Part shown: piece by piece, positions 19,649 to 21,248 of the stretch
How the letters are laid out: every line of letters begins with the position of its first letter
How positions within the stretch are numbered: position 1 is the first letter of the stretch
IMG/VR virus record: IMGVR_UViG_3300035682_000223
Coordinates: 1 to 21,248 of that record
Length of the DNA stretch: 21,248 nucleotides
Reading direction: 5' to 3' (one strand)
DNA from: a virus
Translations under genes and position numbers: made by a program
The notes under the pieces: model-generated
Told to the model about the DNA's origin: nothing
The model's input: only the letters and a program-made list of their open reading frames with translations
Databases searched by the model: none

Positions 19649-20380
19649 TTAGGTCCTTTTAAGAGTTGAATGACACGGCCTGCATAACGCTCGCAACCCG
19701 TCAACCGTTGATTCTCTGTGGTAGACGGTCCACTCTAACTTAATTGACTGGTCAACGAAGTCGTCACCGACCTGCAAATCCCTTTCGCCACACACCTTGA
19801 TCTTATCGCAATCCCGATTCGTGGCTAAAAACCATTCCTCAACAATCCGCTTAAATGGTTTAGGGTGGTGGTCAATATCAGTCTCTTTCCCAGATAGCGA
19901 AACTCCACAAATCTGGCATCCCTGTTCCGGCTTGATCGCGTCCAGGAATTCCCTGATCTGTGGGCGCACGGAGTTCCTCATAGCATTCAGCATCTTGGCC
20001 CGGTCGTGAGAAGGTGATAAGCATTCCCGCCACGAAACATCAACTATCGAACCGTCTGTCCTCTTGACGTACATGCAGCACGGTATCCGCTTTGCTGTCC
20101 GGGATGCGAAACGGCTATTCCTGCCGAACGCGATCTCCGATATTCCACACCCAATCTTTATTGATGCCGATCCGTGTCGCGGAATCAATACAGTGGTGAT
20201 CCACTCGAAGTCTTCAGGGCATACCGGCACCCAACTCATCTGAAGTTTGTTCTCGATCTCCCAATCCGTCCGGTTTACATACTGGCACTTGATCGCGATC
20301 GCGTAGATTTTCTCGGTGGCCTCACTGACTGTGAGACCACCAATCAGGTTTTTAGTTCTCGCTTTGACTGGTTTACTCAT
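19649..20380 (-). CDS. DUF3223 (DCL-type) and HNH endonuclease-like fusion
   Basis: The 243-residue protein has a DUF3223-like region at about 55-122: DFEWITTVLIPRHG, IKIGCGISEI and RTDGSIVDVSWRECL. The C-terminus has an HNH/zinc motif: CQICG (C155, C158), TDIDHHP (D170, H171, H172) and CRPCH (C233, C236, H237). It may cut or bind nucleic acid. It is coupled to the ribbon-helix-helix gene by ATGA and directly precedes the primase gene. The biological role is unknown. Confidence 0.8.
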   Translation of the reverse strand: MSKPVKARTKNLIGGLTVSEATEKIYAIAIKCQYVNRTDWEIENKLQMSWVPVCPEDFEWITTVLIPRHGSASIKIGCGISEIAFGRNSRFASRTAKRIPCCMYVKRTDGSIVDVSWRECLSPSHDRAKMLNAMRNSVRPQIREFLDAIKPEQGCQICGVSLSGKETDIDHHPKPFKRIVEEWFLATNRDCDKIKVCGERDLQVGDDFVDQSIKLEWTVYHRESTVDGLRALCRPCHSTLKRT

Positions 20381-20580
20381 TTGGCAACTGCTTTGCTAAA
20401 TCGCGTCTTGCGACGATCTTGGGTTTTAGGCTGAAACGGCTTACCGACATAAATCTCAGTCAAGTCGGTCAAGATTGAGCACATGGTCGTGTCGTGTTGT
20501 ACGCACGCAAACCGTAGCTGTTTCCTGAGGTCTTGAGGAAGATAGAACGTAACCTTTTCGAGCTTCAACGAACTTTGCAT
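20377..20580 (-). CDS. Ribbon-helix-helix DNA-binding protein
   Basis: The 67-residue protein starts at ATG 20580 (MQSSLKLEKVTFYLPQ), preceded by AGGGGA. KVTFYLPQDLRKQLRFACVQ is a beta strand plus first helix of a ribbon-helix-helix domain. HDTTMCSILTDLTEIYVGKP completes the second helix. Such small dimers (CopG/ParG/Arc-like) bind direct or inverted repeats near their own promoter. Its own upstream region has CTATTTGACGT repeats that are obvious candidate sites. The C-terminus is basic (KTQDRRKTRFSKAVAK). Confidence 0.8.
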   Translation of the reverse strand: MQSSLKLEKVTFYLPQDLRKQLRFACVQHDTTMCSILTDLTEIYVGKPFQPKTQDRRKTRFSKAVAK

Positions 20581-20604
20581 AGACAAATCCCCTGTGTGCG
20601 TCAC

Positions 20605-20682
20605 CTATTTGACGTCTATTACCAACTTACGCCTTTTTAGTCCGTAGGTCAAGAACAAAATGACGTATTTTCTATTTGACGT
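20605..20682. promoter_or_regulatory. Operator-like CTATTTGACGT direct repeats
   Basis: CTATTTGACGT occurs identically at 20605-20615 and 20672-20682, and a related TGACGTATTT at 20661-20670. The repeats lie between divergent genes and overlap promoter elements, as expected for the binding site of a small regulator. Confidence 0.6.
20624..20652 (-). promoter_or_regulatory. Probable minus-strand promoter for the replication operon
   Basis: On the minus strand TTGACC (20647-20652) is 17 bp from TAAGTT (20624-20629). The -10 match is modest. It would drive the ribbon-helix-helix, HNH and primase genes. Confidence 0.5.
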
Positions 20683-20704
20683 ATTTGTCTTTTTGGCATA
20701 CTAT
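20676..20704 (+). promoter_or_regulatory. Plus-strand sigma-70-type promoter
   Basis: TTGACG (20676-20681) is 17 bp from TACTAT (20699-20704). It is about 40 bp upstream of the GTG start of the plus-strand gene. The -35 lies within one CTATTTGACGT repeat. Confidence 0.7.
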
Positions 20705-20743
20705 GAATATGGAACAGAAACCGTAGTGAAAGAGGTGAGACTA

Positions 20744-21070
20744 GTGAGCGTACATATGATGGTGAATGTAATGAGTAAGCAAGATGCCTTATCCGGGCGT
20801 GTATCCCTGAGGGTGTTTCCCGAAATTTGCGACTTGATTGACATGGAGTCAATCCGGTTGCGGCGTGCCGGTGTCACCTTTGGTGGCCGCAAAGCCAAAC
20901 AGGCTGTCGTGATCATGGCGGCGGTGGAGGAATTCCTTTCGATCCCTGAGGAGATCCGAAACAAGCTGTACGAAAAACGGGTCGAGCAATACGAGAAAAG
21001 ACTCGCTGAGCCAGCCCCGAAATTGTTCGCTTTACCAAACCCGCCGTCTGCGGTTGGTACGTCTAACTAA
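20744..21070 (+). CDS. Small regulator-like protein, unidentified
   Basis: This is the only clear plus-strand gene. A GTG at 20744 with GAGGTGA upstream gives 108 residues (MSVHMMVNVMSKQD at the start). The central SGRVSLRVFPEICDLIDMES is followed by GGRKAKQAVVIMAAVEEFLSIP. This suggests a strand followed by helices, perhaps a ribbon-helix-helix or excisionase-like protein, but no family is certain. The C-terminus is charged (NKLYEKRVEQYEKRLAEP) then Pro-rich. It diverges from the replication operon, as a lysogeny or copy-control regulator would. Confidence 0.65.
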   Translation: MSVHMMVNVMSKQDALSGRVSLRVFPEICDLIDMESIRLRRAGVTFGGRKAKQAVVIMAAVEEFLSIPEEIRNKLYEKRVEQYEKRLAEPAPKLFALPNPPSAVGTSN

Positions 21071-21154
21071 CCCGTCCTCCCCCTTTAAACTCGCAATCCG
21101 TTGGTGACACATGGGTTACACGCCGAGAAGAAATGAACCGAACCTCTTGCAAAT

Positions 21155-21196
21155 CTCCGGAGCAAAAGGTCGCATGTTCGAATCATGCCGGGTGTA
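21155..21196 (+). other. 3' half of a tRNA-Arg(CCG): probable attachment-site remnant
   Basis: The segment has an anticodon loop CTCCGGA, the 3' anticodon stem GCAAA, variable loop AGGTC, a perfect T arm (GCATG, TTCGAAT, CATGC), acceptor strand CGGGTGT and discriminator A. All spacing is canonical for a tRNA from position 32 to 73. The upstream sequence does not supply a proper 5' half. No CCA is encoded. This is the pattern left when a phage or island integrates into a tRNA gene. The rest of 21071-21248 shows no gene. Confidence 0.65.
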
Positions 21197-21248
21197 TTGC
21201 GGTAAGTCTTTAGGATTAAGGCTTTTAAGACAAGACGTTAAGTGTTCG

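Noticed and set aside
21117-21196. Complete tRNA using ACACGCC as the 5' acceptor strand
   Set aside because: Two acceptor pairs fail, the 5' anticodon stem does not match and no D arm forms, so only the 3' half is credible.

Overview
The window is most simply read as part of a tailed double-stranded DNA phage or prophage. Almost every gene lies on the minus strand, and stop/start overlaps (ATGA, TAATG, TGATG) are pervasive, as expected for long translationally coupled phage operons. Terminase (small candidate and large), HK97-type portal, tail-fibre-like proteins, a D5/P4-type primase-helicase, a RuvC-like resolvase and a DUF2815-like ssDNA-binding protein support this. The host is not named by the sequence. 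A PEP-CTERM protein and a CsrA homologue suggest a Gram-negative, exosortase-bearing bacterium, possibly a planctomycete (inference only).

Layout from right to left, the direction of transcription. (1) 21155-21196 is a 42-nt fragment matching the 3' half of a tRNA-Arg(CCG), probably an attachment-site remnant. (2) 20377-21070 is a divergent control region. A plus-strand regulator-like gene and a minus-strand ribbon-helix-helix gene are separated by facing promoters and CTATTTGACGT direct repeats. (3) 17224-20380 encodes a DUF3223-HNH protein and the primase-helicase, followed by a cluster of TGTTCCAAGT repeats around an AT-rich stretch (candidate replication origin). (4) 14343-16643 holds small unknown genes and the SSB-like gene, with a strong minus promoter at 16724-16752 and two intrinsic terminators. 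(5) 13965-14342 is non-protein-coding and contains a D-arm-less tRNA-like RNA and a second cloverleaf-like structure. A csrA homologue follows. (6) 12346-13169 is an extraordinary array of seven covarying hairpins separated by strictly phased pentanucleotide repeats. (7) 9074-12303 is a run of small accessory and nucleic-acid genes: AP2 domain, DUF551-like, DUF3310-like, RuvC-like. (8) 5171-8976 is the packaging and portal module. (9) 1585-5178 holds fibre-like, LamG and fibre-assembly-like genes and a PEP-CTERM protein. (10) 1-1588 is a run of small membrane proteins around a secreted thermonuclease-like protein, probably a lysis or host-interaction region.

No major capsid protein, maturation protease, tape measure, integrase or recognisable endolysin is present. 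They must lie outside the window or be too divergent to see. The most striking novel element is the 12346-13169 array. Its hairpins keep an identical outer stem and a YGARA terminal loop on the minus strand, while inner stems change by compensatory and G-U substitutions. Its linkers are (CCNNR)n on the plus strand with lengths that are always 5n+1. It sits inside the minus-strand operon, starting at the stop codon of one gene and ending just before the ribosome-binding site of the next.
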